A DNA stretch of 64,000 bases. Source: Vigna angularis. Its lineage: Eukaryota; Streptophyta; Magnoliopsida; Fabales; Fabaceae. Positions 1-13,000 of this stretch are shown here, piece after piece. Within the stretch, counting starts at the first letter, position 1; every line of letters starts with the position of its first letter. Under the pieces are notes generated by a model. That model saw nothing but the letters and a program-made list of their open reading frames with translations. It made no database searches and was not told the origin of the DNA. The stretch covers positions 34,689,029 through 34,753,028 of the forward strand of contig NC_068972.1 in NCBI RefSeq assembly GCF_016808095.1. Reading direction: 5' to 3'. The translations under genes were made by a program, and so were the position numbers.

Positions 1-87
1 TTATCCTTCTTCTGCTTCTGCTTTACAAGCTTAAGGAATTTCCTTCGACTGTCATATATATGGTGTTCCTATTTGTTTAATATGCAG

Positions 88-3000
88 GCAGAAGCAAAAA
101 TAATTAAAGGACCACATGAAGATGTGAAGAGCTATCTTGAAGCAATTGATCAGCTGAGACGAAACATTAGATTTTTTAACAATAAAAAGGGTTTTAAGAA
201 TGATGATGGTATTGCCATCCGTGCCAATAATTTGATAGCCGAAGCTATTTCTAAGCTAGAAGAAGAGTTCGAGCGGCTATTATTATCTTACAGGTTTGTG
301 TTTATTTTCTTAATGTTGTTGATTTTTTACATTTCAACCCAAAGTTCATTTTCTTGCATAAATTAAATCACCATTGTGGTTCCTTCTCTCAGATAAATGA
401 TGTTTCATTAGATAAATCAACCTTAAATAAAAAAAGTAATCTGGTAACGGTCAGGTCCTTTAACTTCTAGCTGCTAACATATGAGCCACTTTTCTGTCAT
501 TATTTAGTTATTTATGTATAATATGAATTTGGTTTTTTAGTGAGCCCAATGTCAACTGATGATCCATGTAGCTAAACTCCTTCTTGTGGGATATTGTTGT
601 TGTATAATATGAATGGGGGTAGGTCTTATGAATAATACTTAATATGGGGCAGGTCTTATGAATAGTACTTTATAATATTTGAAATACAACTTTTATGAAA
701 TGAATTTAATCCATTTTGAAGTGTATGCTGATGTTGCTCTCTTGTATCATCCACCTGATTGTTATATTTATATAAAGGTTTGGTATTTTTGTTGTAGTAG
801 GTCTTGTGCTTATAACTTTCAACAGTCTATTGTGTGACCAAGATTATAGGGTTGGTAACGACTTGATGATGTCCTTGATAATATTAATCGTAGAAATATG
901 TTTAAATTATGTAGGAAAATGATTACCTGGTGTAGAATCACAGTTTTATTCTTGAGGAACCTTTGACATTTTGCTTGACAAAATAGTTCAGTTTGTTTTT
1001 CAATGAAAAATATATTATGTTATTTAGCACCATGCCTTGTTCTCTGTTTACAGCAAACCTGTGGAGCCTGAACGCCTCTTTAGTTCTCTTCCAAACACAA
1101 TGCGACCTTCATCAGCATCACCAGGTCATGATGATGATTCCAGCAGCAAGAATCATTCTTCTTATATCCATTCTGAGCCACATAAAAATAATGCTGATAC
1201 TGTTGTATACACACCTCCTGTTCTTATACCACCAAGAATATTGCCGTTGCTCAATAATTTAACAGAGCAAATGGTTCAAGCTGGTCACCAACAACAGTTG
1301 CTCAAAATATACAGGTAGAGCTTCTTCTATTGACATTTTCACAGTGAAAGGAAAAAGAAATTGCATTGTTTTGTTCTAGTTATGCATATTGCAAAACAAT
1401 CCGGAACTGCAAAGTGAGCTTTTTTAATGCTTTTTATTAAGGAGCTTTTTTTGAATGAAGCTTTGAGCTTAGGTGATTAACTTGTGATTGATTCCAGGTG
1501 ATTGATTGACAATTCAATTGTATATTGATATTAGATGTGGGTGAGATGCCATACATGTTTCAATCTACATTCTTCTAGGCAATTTCTGGTTGGGGAGCTT
1601 TGTATTCTTTTTAAGTATGATTGGTGCATCTATGCGAGCTTTGTTTCTTTCTTTGTGTGGTTTGGTGAAGTTGCTGTATAGTTCTTTTGTGTGATCCACA
1701 GCCGGTTGGGTTGCATTAGGGACATGAAGGGACAAAGTTGTAATTTGTTATGTTAGGAATAGTGACAGGACTGTAAAGAGGTGGGAACGACCTTTAGAGG
1801 TCTATCATAGAAGGAAAAAAGGTGTTAAATTATAATTAGTTGTAATTTGGTAGTTAGTTATGCCTTTTGGGATTAAGGACCTCATAGGTAAGTCCTCAAT
1901 TGTATTTGGTGGTTTTTAGCTTTCTTTTTTTAACATTGGTGTATATGGTTTTTCAGAGTAAAAGTGAGAGTGCTCTTTTTAAGTCTAATTTTGTTTATCC
2001 TGTTGTTTTGGTTGCTATAAGTTTTAGTTTCTATAATTCCTTTGAGTTATGTTGTTCTGTAACAGAGAAAGCGATACTGGCAGATCTTAAGGAAATATTT
2101 AATATTTAATATTTGAAGAAATTATTTTCAGACAAAATAGCCAGAAATTAGTCAGTGGAAGGAGTCAATTCACTGAATCTTGGTTGTCAAGAATCAGAAG
2201 GAGAGGCAGTAGAAGATGATGAAAGGTATGAAAAAGGAGTTTACAAGAAGATGTTGGACCAAGAAAGTAGAATTACACTTTTGAGGGTCAAGATCCTTTA
2301 GGATGGTTGGCATAAGAAAATTTGTTTTTGAAGTTCAACCAATTAGACCTACAGAACGGTTATATTTGGCCTTGATAAGTTATGGAGGGTACTGCTGCTG
2401 CTGTACACTGATTTTAATATTGAAAAAAACCAAGAATCTTTCTTTAAAGGGTTTTCTGGAGGTTTTGATAAGGAGATTTGGAGCGAATGGTTTGGGTTTG
2501 GTTTATGAAAGATTAGCCTTGTTGAGACAAATTGATGGTATAAAAGAGTACACACTAGCTAATCCAAACGAGAACAAGAAATTGTTGGGGTTTTTCTTTG
2601 ATTGGGTTGTGCATGATATCAGGAGTTTGTTGTCCACATAACCCTCACGAATTGACATAACCCTCTAAAAATTCAAGGATCTCCAATCAAAGCAACAAGG
2701 CCAGACCTAGAGAGAGGAGGCCACATCAAGTCAAGTGATGGTGATCAGAATAGGAGAGCGTCCCCACACGCTGTTGGAAAAAATGGCATCTGTAAACTTT
2801 GACCAACGCATGGGAGCGTGTCTGGATTTCGATGGCTGCGATCTCGACGACGTTGGGGTTGCCTGACTGAGATGAGGAGAACCGTGTGGTTGTTGGTTGA
2901 AACTAAAGCCTCAGTGACGGTGACATTGGCGGATGGCGACAACAGTTGCAATGGACAGAGGCGACAACATTTTTTCAAAAGAACCTTAGGCTCTTGATAC

Positions 3001-6000
3001 CATATTGAATGTAGTGAAAAATTATGTATGAGATTAATCTTCCTTGTGTAGAAAATACACATAGTGTACTGTATTTATAAGAAAGGAAATATGGGTTAAG
3101 GTTAAAATACAAATAAAGGATAATAGTAAAGTAACTGAAGATAAAAGATAAAGATAAGATATCTATCTAAGATATCTAATAATCTAATATATTTAACAAT
3201 GGTTAATAAAGGCAGTTGAGAAACAACCCCTTTAAGAGGTTTGGCAATCTTACCATATCCTTACACAAATCTTCTATAGTTTTCTGTTAATTCCAGAGCC
3301 CTCTCAAAGCCTTAGTATCCTTGGGGCACTTCCCTTAAATCTGGAATGAACCCTTGACACTCCCTTGGCATTATACCTTGTGGTCATCCCCCACCTGAAC
3401 CACGTAAGGACAAATTGCTTCCTGTTTCAGCCCAAATTTAGTTATCAAATCCTGCTAAATGAAATAATGTGAAGCACCACAATATATCAAAACCACCACT
3501 TCCTCCTTCCCAATTGTGCCCTAAAGTTTCCAAGACTTCTTGGTAGTAAGGCTACCCATGGAACACGTAGATAATTGTAAGACCTGTCATTCCTCCATTT
3601 CTTATTCCTGATTAAGATCGTTGTTATGTAAATCTTCAAATCCCGAGAAGTTCTTTAAGACATAAGCAACATATGTAATTGTTTAATTCTGCACATATGA
3701 TTGGGTCCAAATTTCTCATCACAACAAAAACATAAGCCTTTTTTTTGATTTTATCTTGCAATTATTCTTGGGTCAATTTTTGAAAAGGAGCTCCCCTTGT
3801 TTGTTGCATTCAGTGCTTCCGGTGGTCGGAACTTCACCCGTTCTCTCCTTTTCCTTTACTAGGGCCATCCACACCCATAGAATTTTCAACTTCTTTCAGA
3901 TGACTTCTAGTTAACGAAAAAGGTTTGAAGGTGTTACTAGTTTAGTTAACACCTTGAGGTGTTGCTTTTGTTTTTACTCTAACCTTTCCTTCTACCATTT
4001 GAGCCTTCATCATTAACTCAACAAGATTGGTAGGTTCATACAACTTTACCTCTGCCCTCGTTTTTCAACCCGTTCAAGAAGATACCTACCAAGTAATCTT
4101 GATCAATTCCCTTTAAGAACCCAACATATTGTTCAAATTGCTCAATATAATCATGCACACATCCTGTTTGTCTTAACCCAATCAGAATTTCAAAAGGGTT
4201 TTTTAACAAGGTTGGTTGAAATCTGTGCACAACAACCACCTTGAATGCATCCCATGTCGGATTGGGATTACATGTTTCCCATCACTGAAACTAATTTAAT
4301 GCTTTCTCTTGTAAAGCAATCATGTCAGCCTACATTCTTTCCTCATCACTGACTTCTTTCAATCTGAAATACAGTTGAAAATAAGACTGATTTATTATTC
4401 TCAATCATAAAAAATACATTCTGATACTCTCTATTTGTAGTAATCTAATTTTCCTAAAAAGGGAAATAGGGAAACTAGGAAATTAAAATAAAATAAAATA
4501 TTATATATCTATTTCCTCTAATTAGGAAGATTCTAAAGATATTATCTCAAATTACAACACTCTCCCTCAAGCTGCATCATATAAGATTGTATGAATCAAG
4601 CTTGGAATAACAAACCCAATCAGAGATAATGTCAATAAACCAAATTGCACACACAAACAAATGTAGCCCAAGAGACTCCTCAGCATCATATGGAGAATAA
4701 TGGACAACAATGGACAACCGTGAACTTGCACCATGAAACTTCAACTTGGACAATAATGGACAAGAGGATGATGACTTGCAGCAGCAAACTGCAAGAATGG
4801 ATGAAGGCTTGTAGTGGTGGATTGCAACAAACTACAGGGACTAGATTGCCATCAATAGTTCGAATAGCAACAAAGCTTCAAGAACTTGATTTCCATGAGT
4901 AACATATGGGAGGCCTTCAAAGGCTAAGAACAACGAACCTTTAGGGACTTAACTGCCCTAACAACAACGAACCTTTAAGGACTTAACTGCCCTAACAACA
5001 ACGAACCTTCAAGGACTTAACTGTCCTGAACAACAACAAACCTTTAGGGACTTAACTGCCCTGAACAACAATAAACCTTTAGGGACTTTAACTGCCCTAA
5101 ACAACAACTGAAACTTTTCTTTCCTTCACGATTGGACACACGTCAATGACGTGAAGGTGAAAGAACGGGTGAGAACCGATCCATACATGGGGACAAATCT
5201 GAAACCCCTAACATCAAACGAGTCAAATCAGCGGGTGGTCTCATAGAACAACTCTCAGTGAGCTGTTACAACAAGGCATTGGCGGTGCAAGGATCCTTTC
5301 ACCTAGCAGAAAGAACTGACGTAGTGGTGTCGTGAGTGGACATTTGTGGTCCTCAAGATTCTGAACAGAATGATGGTGGAGACAAGCTTGGCCACAGGTG
5401 CCGGTGCATTTGGTGGCACAAGCGGCGGAGACGACGACAAGAAGGACCGCCATTGTATATCAGTGAAACAAAGGGAAGAAGAAACCCATTGGGTGTGGCA
5501 GAGAACCCTTCACATTGGTGAAGGCAGAGAGCCTTTCTCAATGGAGAAGAAGATGATGGAAGCGGGAGAAGTAGTACTAGGAGCCGGCGCATCAGTGACA
5601 TCAGTAGCAGAGATGAAGCACTGTTGCTCGAGAAACAAAAACAAATTTAGTGAGAAAGGGAGAAACCTAGTGGTGGAGCAAGAAAGGTCCTGGTCATGAA
5701 ACGTGAGGTGAAACCCCCTACGGCAGAGCTGGAGGATGACGAAAGCGGAAGAGGATGGTGTGAACTTGAGAAGAAGTCAAAGGGTCAAAAGAAGCTCAGG
5801 AGAGTGAGGCGAACAGAAGCCAGTGGCGCGGTGATCTTCCGACTAGGGAAGGGCGGCGCGTGAACAGTACACGCTCGAGATCTACCGGAGAGAGGAGGAG
5901 TGTGACGGCGCGTTCGGACGAGACAGAGATGGCGACCACCAGGGTTAGGTCGAGCTTGAAGAGACGATCCAGATCCGCTGGTCACCGATCAGATCTACGA

Positions 6001-9000
6001 CGGTGACTGACGGCGGACGGTAGGCGACGACTTACGGAGGCCGGGGGCGGACGGTGGCCAGCGGCGGTGCACAGCGGAGTAAGCATCGAAGGCAGTGGCC
6101 TTTCTTGGGTTCTCCAAAGAAGAGACTTTCAGTCTCTTTGATTCAGCTGGCAGTCAATAAGAATGCCAAAAGGAGCCATAATTGATTGGGCATCAACAGA
6201 TCTAAAGCACCAGTTTCAGCTATTGGTCCGAAAGGGAATGGGTTCGAATCTCATTCTGATCATACTCAAACAAACTTTGTATTTGGTAATACTGAAAAAA
6301 AAAGGCCAGAATTCTAAGGCAGAACTTGACTAGGGCAATTGAAAAGCATTAAAAACACATGTTAAAGAAGAGACTTTAAGGGGGCCGCTGGCGCAAAGAC
6401 AGCGGAAGCGGATCAGACAAGCTCTGATTCCAAGTTGAAAATAAGACTGATTTATTATTATTCTCAATCATAAAAAATATATTCTGATACTCTCTATTTG
6501 TAATAATCTAATTCTCCTAAAAAGAGAAATAGGGAAACTAGGAAAGTAAAATAAAATAAAAGATCATATATGTATTTCCTCTAATTAGGAAGATTCTAAA
6601 GATATTATCTCAAATTACAACAAATACCTTCCCATCCTATTAGTCCACCCATAAGCCTCTTCTCCAGCGAACACTGGGATATCCAATTTCCTCCATTTTG
6701 ATGAAAAATTGGATGTCTCGTTTTGCTCTTCCCCCGTTGCCCACTACCTTCATTCAGTGCTAACACATTTTCGGTGCTTTTCTCTTTGCAAGGAATCTTT
6801 TCCACCACAGTGGTGAGCCCTTGAATGAGATCTTCCAATTGTTGAAACAGCTTGTGATACCCATTTTCTTGTTTATCTCGATCTTGCATGATTTCTTGCA
6901 TCATCTTTTCCATAGTATCCATTCTTGCCTCCATTCTTGTATGCATCATCTGCAAATCCGCCCCACAAAACAAGATTTGGGCTTTGGATACTAGTTTATA
7001 AGATCAAAATTACCCAGCTATATAAACTGTTAGGTTTATTCCTCTGCTGCCTATCTCGGACCAATGTAGTAGGAGATTAGACCAAGCAATCAATTACAAT
7101 TGAGGTGTTTTGAGAAACCTCACCCTCCACTGTGTTTTCCACTTCCCTAGGAAAAACATCATAACCTTCCCACACCTAAAAACAGACTATTTATAATGTC
7201 TATATACACCTAACTATCCTAACACTTATTTTTTTCTTCTGCTATATACAATGCCAAACCTATCTTAATTCCATGAGTGATTTAGGCAGTATTCATGCGA
7301 GCAACATGTTAGATGTGGTGGAAGAGGAAAAACTGGATTCCTCAAAGGGATAAAAAAGAAAAGAAAATGAGGCAGATTTTTATCATGGTCTTGAAAATTC
7401 CATTATTTGGTTGATTAATTTTATGGAACTGGGCCATTCCTCTTCTTATTGAAAAGCAAGTGTAAGACTGTCCAAGACCAACTCTGACTTTGAAAAAAAA
7501 TCATTTGATACTTGAGTATAATTTTCAGAAAAGTGTTTTCTACAGCAAAATTTGTAAGTATATCTTGTTCTGATACTTCCTTACTGGTGTTTCATTCAGA
7601 ATGCAGCTGATGGTAACTTTCACACTGCATTTATGGGTTTGTGTTCCAATCAAAATAGAGTTTATGCATGGCTTATCAATTTCCACCCTTTAGTTGAGAT
7701 AATTAAAGTAGTGATAATTACTTAAGTAGTAATTCTAATTGGTAGAAACGTTGACCTTCTACATCTCATCGTATGTTTCTAGAGCTACTCCTTAAAGGCA
7801 TATTCTGTTTATACACAAGGAATATCCTTTTGGAATATTCTTAAAACAAATTTCTCTATTCTTTAAGCTTTATGTTTTTTGTATCCTTTTATGTTCTTTT
7901 GAGGTCCTCATCAGATATGTATATAACATATACACAATCACAATTGTTCTCCTGCATAACAATTATGTGTAATTAGTTGCTTATGTCCTTGTGCTAACAG
8001 ACAATTTAAGTCCTCTATGAATTGTATGCCTCCCATCACCTGTTTCAACTGTGTATTAATCATTTGAATAAATAGTACTGTAGTTGTAATTATGATTATC
8101 ACCATCTTCATCATCATCATTGTTCAGAGATACCCGTTCTAAAGTATTAGAAGAAAGCCTACAAAAGCTTGGAGTTGAGAAGCTCAACAAAGATGATGTT
8201 CAAAAGCTACAATGGGAGGTTTTGGAAGCCAAAATTGGAAACTGGATTCATTTCATGCGTATTGCTGTAAGATCACTGCCAAATTTGTTCATATGCTTTT
8301 ATATATTTTTGGTTAAATATGCAATTGTACATGAACAGGTCAAATTGTTGTTTGCTGCTGAACGGAAAGTCTGTGATCAGATATTTGAAGGATTTGATTC
8401 GCTTAGTGATCAGTGTTTTGCTGAAGTAACTACAAACAGTATTTCCATGCTGCTTAGTTTTGGAGAAGCTATTGCCAAAAGCAAGAGATCACCTGAGAAG
8501 TTATTTGTGCTTTTGGACATGTATGAAATATTGCAAGAAATCCATTCGGAGGTATTTTCTTTTAAAATCCATTCAGAAAAAGCTTATAAACATTGCCAGA
8601 CTCGATATTTTTTTGACCTTTGTTTCCATACGACTTCACTATTTATTTTCACGACTAAGAGATATGTTTATTAAAATTCTATTGTTAGAGTCAAACTCAT
8701 GGGGTAAATTGTAAAACTTTGCAAATTTGTTATGACAGTGTGAATTACATAAATCTTAATTCTCAATTAAAATTTTCATTTTAACTATATATATTATTGG
8801 TGTCTTTGCGTCCCATATTTTTGACATTAGACGTGTTATGTTATCTGTCAAATTTGGTGCTTCGTAATTTATGATTTTCTTTAACTTTATTCCCCATAGA
8901 GCAATATATATTTTCACGAAGGAATTTTCAAGAAATCCCGTAAGATTAGTGTGTCACACCCAATTCATCTATTTTCCTTCTAACACATAACAAATAGCTT

Positions 9001-9149
9001 ATTCCCCAACAAAATTGCCTAAATTGTACTCTAGTTCATTCATAACAAATTGGTTTATTGTTCTTCAATCAATAATTATGATTAATGTTTTGCTTCATCT
9101 CAAGTTTAGAAGAAAATAATTTCTCTCTTATTTAGTCTCTTACATACAT

Positions 9150-9215
<66 letters not shown>

Positions 9216-10029
9216 TATATAATACACATTAATTGGATAAATTTAGAAATAAGCACGGTCTATTCTAGGAAACACATCCCTAAGATTGTGTGATTGATAT
9301 GCTAGTAATAAAATCAAGATGCAACCAATGTACAAAATAAAAAACAATAGGAATCAAATCTAAAACTTCCTAAAATATCTCAACACACTCCCTCAAGTTG
9401 GTGAATAAGTGTTTTCTATTCGTAGTTTAGATATAATTCTCTCAAAAGTTAGTGCTATTCATCCCCTTGGTGAGTATGTGTTCAAACTGTCCTTGATTAG
9501 ACACATGGGGTGCAAATCAAGCTTTTCTTTGATAAATTTTCTGTCCACTTCAATGTGTTCAGTTCCATCGTGCTCTAGAGGGTTGTGAGCTATGCTGATT
9601 GCAGATTTATTGTCACAATATAACCCCATAAGTTCACTGCACTTTATCTTTTAAGTCTTCCAGTATAATCATTAGTCATAACAATTCACATATTCCTTAA
9701 GCCATTGCTTGAAATTCTGATTGCAGATTTATTGTCACAATATAACCCCATAAGTTCGTTGCACTTTATCTTTAAGTCTTCCAGTCATAACAATTCATAT
9801 ATTCCTTGAGCTATTGCTTGAAATTCTACTTCACTTCGGCATTAGATAAGGGGGAGTAACAGTTCTATTGTTGTATGTGGATGATATCATTGTTACTGGA
9901 AATGATGAAAAAGAGCAATAAAGGTTGAACCAGTGCCTTGCCAAAGAGTTTGAAATCAAGACTTGGCTCTTATACCATCTCAAATTTAGAAGAAAATAAT
10001 TTCTCTCTTATTTTGTCCTGATACATACA

Positions 10030-10073
<44 letters not shown>

Positions 10074-13000
10074 ACACACACACATACGTTAGTTGGATAT
10101 ATTTGGAAATAAGCATTGCCTATTCTGGGAAACAAATTCCTAAGATTGTGGGATAGATATGCTAGTAGTAAGTAATCAAATCAAGATACAACCAATATAC
10201 AAAATTAAAAAAAATAGAATCAAATTTAAAACTTCCTAAATATCTCAACACTTCAATATAAACATAATAATTCCATGTTTCTCAGGACAATAAATTGGCA
10301 CTTGGCTTGTCATCTGTTTTGTAGTTTTTCTTATAAAGTGCACCTTGAACCTAATTTAACTTCACAAATTTCTCTTGCTGGAGAATAGTAAGAAGAGCTA
10401 AACTTAATTAGGTTATTTTAAATAAGTAGCCCTTAACCGAAGTATCAAAACTGGAAGCCAGCAACTTGCAAATGGACCAACCACAACCTTCTAGCCTGTG
10501 TGCAACCCAGGGATTAAGGAGGTGTGCCTTGAGCCATTGACTGCCTTCATATTGTATTATTAAAACTGAAACCTGCATGTCCAAACCGTAAGGCCAGCAA
10601 CCCTCTTCTCTGTTACTTTATTTTTGTCATTGTCAGTTAATTAGGTTTTGTTATTTGTTATTATTGAAAGGTTAACAGATCTGTGTACTTTTTGAACATA
10701 TATGAACTGAAAATTGAGATGTCTATAACTTATATCGTTCAGAATGCATGGGCTATCTTATGTTATCTCTATGGTATGCTGTATTGTAAAGCTGGAACTT
10801 TATTATGGCTATGTATTCAAAATATTATCATGGTGTAAGGCAAACCCTTACTAGTTATGAGTCATATTTACTGCTCTTACTTGAGTTTACAGAAGCTTGA
10901 GTTTGTCACAACTAAATAATAATGTCCTTTTGAGTATATATGAAAAGCGGCTCACATGTGCTTTAAGGGATGGAATTTAGTTTATTATCTGTCAAAGTTA
11001 GTCTCTTTCTAGGTTTTACTCCCAGCAATTTTCTTCAACCGGTTATACTATTTTGCCTCAACCATGGTAGTTATGGTGTCTATTCCAAGATCTCTGATAT
11101 ATTTTGTGTTCAGCTCATGCAATGTAGGTTTTTACGGCTGTTATGTGGTTAGGAGGCATAGTTCAATGGTTATAACATATTATCTACCTTTTCTATGGAC
11201 AAATTTACAGATTGAAATACTCTTTAAAGGAAGAGCTTGCTCCAAAATAAGAGAAGCTGTACTGGGTTTGACAAAACAGCTTGCACGAACAGCCCAGGAG
11301 ACCTTTGGAGATTTTGAAGAAGCAGTTGAAAAAGATGCTACAAAGACTGCAGTAACTGATGGAACTGTCCATCCTTTGACAAGCTATGTGATTAACTATG
11401 TGAAGTTTTTATTTGAGTAAGTTCACATGTGCTGCATTCTGCTTCAAATTCTCTAGCATATTCTTGAAATTGTGTCATTTTATATTGTTTTCATGGGGAG
11501 AAAGCTACATCTACATTTCCTAAGGATTTGTAGAATTTATTTTAGGTTTTCTTAATCTTTTTGTGGGTACAGCACAGCTTTCTTCAATTTCTTTTGCTAG
11601 TTTTCTTCATTTGTTTTATTTATTTATTTGTAAGGTACACTAAAAATTAGTTATTCACTTAAGGGTGTTGGTTCATGAGTCCGAAAACACCTTTTTCTGG
11701 AGTTAATAACATTTTGCTAGTTGGAAGTATAAAAAAATTGTGTTTTGGTAATTGGTACAGGTTTGGGGAAAGATTTAGCTTGCATGTGCTAGAAAGATGG
11801 TTCCTTGAATGTATATCATTAATAATTTTATGTATGGTCTCCTGCAAGAATAAGCAGGGAGATACTGAATTTGCATCAAATTTCACTATGCTGACAAGAT
11901 CATTTGTGACTGTGAAGGGTACTATGCTGCAGTATACCTGTACTTTCACTAATTTGTTGTGTTCAACTATGTCTGATCTTTACCAAATCATCCTGATGAT
12001 TTTTCTTTTGTACTAGTTTGAGTTTTGTTTTCCAAACCTATTGATGCTCAAGTGCAGGAATTGGGATGGGAAATCTCATGCTTTTAATTCTAAGTGAAAT
12101 TACATATCAACCATTCAATTTCTCACACTTTATGTGAGGATAATGCTTAAAATACTTTCCTCCTTTTTAGTGTGATTGTAAATAATGCCTCTATCTATAC
12201 TTGAGATCTTGGAATATTTAACCATACTCAAATTCACTAAATATTTGCAGCTATCGATCTACCTTAAACCAACTTTTCCAAGGGATTGAAGGTGAAAGTG
12301 ATTCTTCACAGCTAGCTTCTGTGACCATGAGAATATTGCAAGCTCTTCAAACCAATTTAGATGGGAAATCTAAGCAATATAGAGACCCTGCTTTGACACA
12401 CCTATTTCTCATGAACAATATTCATTATATTGTCAGATCAGTTCGAAGGTATATCATCCAAATGTCCTTTATAATTTCACTTAAACATGAGAATTTTACT
12501 GCATCTTCTGTCATTTCAAAATTGTTGTTCTCTTAATTCTTTTCTAATTTAGGTCTGAAGCGAAGGATTTGATGGGGGATGATTGGATACAACGACATAG
12601 GAAAATTGTGCAACAGCATGCTAATCAATACAAAAGAAATGCTTGGGCAAAGGTGATTTTATTATTGATTGAGATGACCACTTTATGCCTTGCAGTTGCA
12701 ACTATCATGGATGCTACCTCAGTTTTTTGTTATATCCAAGGATTATTATTATGAAAGGAAGAAAGTAGTGAGGGATTCATTCTTTAGTAGATTTAAATAT
12801 ATTAAATTATAGGAAAGAGGGAGAAAATGAGCTGAAACTATATGTTTCTTAGGTAACATGAATTCTTTATTTATAATATGAAAATGGATTCAATATAATA
12901 GAGAGAAGATTCAATATCCTCTAATAATAAAAATATGATAGGAAAATAAATGAAAACGTTCCTAATAATAAACTAAAGAAATATGTACTGAGTTTATTGG

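Larger units (their letters stand above)
3199..7227 (-). mobile_element. Degenerate Ty3/gypsy remnant (LTR-gag-PR-RT traces), split by a copia insertion
   Basis: In minus-strand order there is an LTR-like block (7227 to about 6990, starting TGTTAGGATAG), a gag start at 6973 with a Met-rich coiled segment ([18 protein letters not shown]), then the 4373-6622 insertion. After it gag resumes (NPTWDAF, then [13 protein letters not shown] at 4200-4160 and [10 protein letters not shown] near 4070), followed by a zinc-knuckle-like segment ([14 protein letters not shown], about 3740-3690), a protease trace (CGASH) near 3470, and an RT trace (ENYRRFVK) near 3260. Many stops and frameshifts show it is long dead. 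No 3' LTR was recognised; it may have been lost at the junction with the 2641-3198 copia piece. Confidence 0.6.
9098..10250 (-). mobile_element. Miniature copia element with two LTRs, PBS and TSD CTTCA
   Basis: LTRs lie at 9098-9385 and 9978-10250. On the minus strand they begin TGTTGAGATATTTTAGG and end AAATTTGAGA (AAACTTGAGA in the other copy). The PBS TGGTATAAGAGCC (9977-9965) abuts the 5' LTR exactly, and CTTCA flanks both sides (9093-9097 and 10251-10255). The 592-bp interior keeps a minus-strand RNase H tail (9390-9640, coding for the region around HIEVD) that is tandemly duplicated. It also holds a plus-strand reverse transcriptase piece ([11 protein letters not shown], about 9870-9960). 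Gag, protease and integrase are absent. Each LTR carries its own TA run. Confidence 0.85.

Noticed and set aside
5336..5699. Overlapping frames on both strands in the non-autonomous copia
   Set aside because: No gag or pol signature. Both strands are open because of GA-rich composition.
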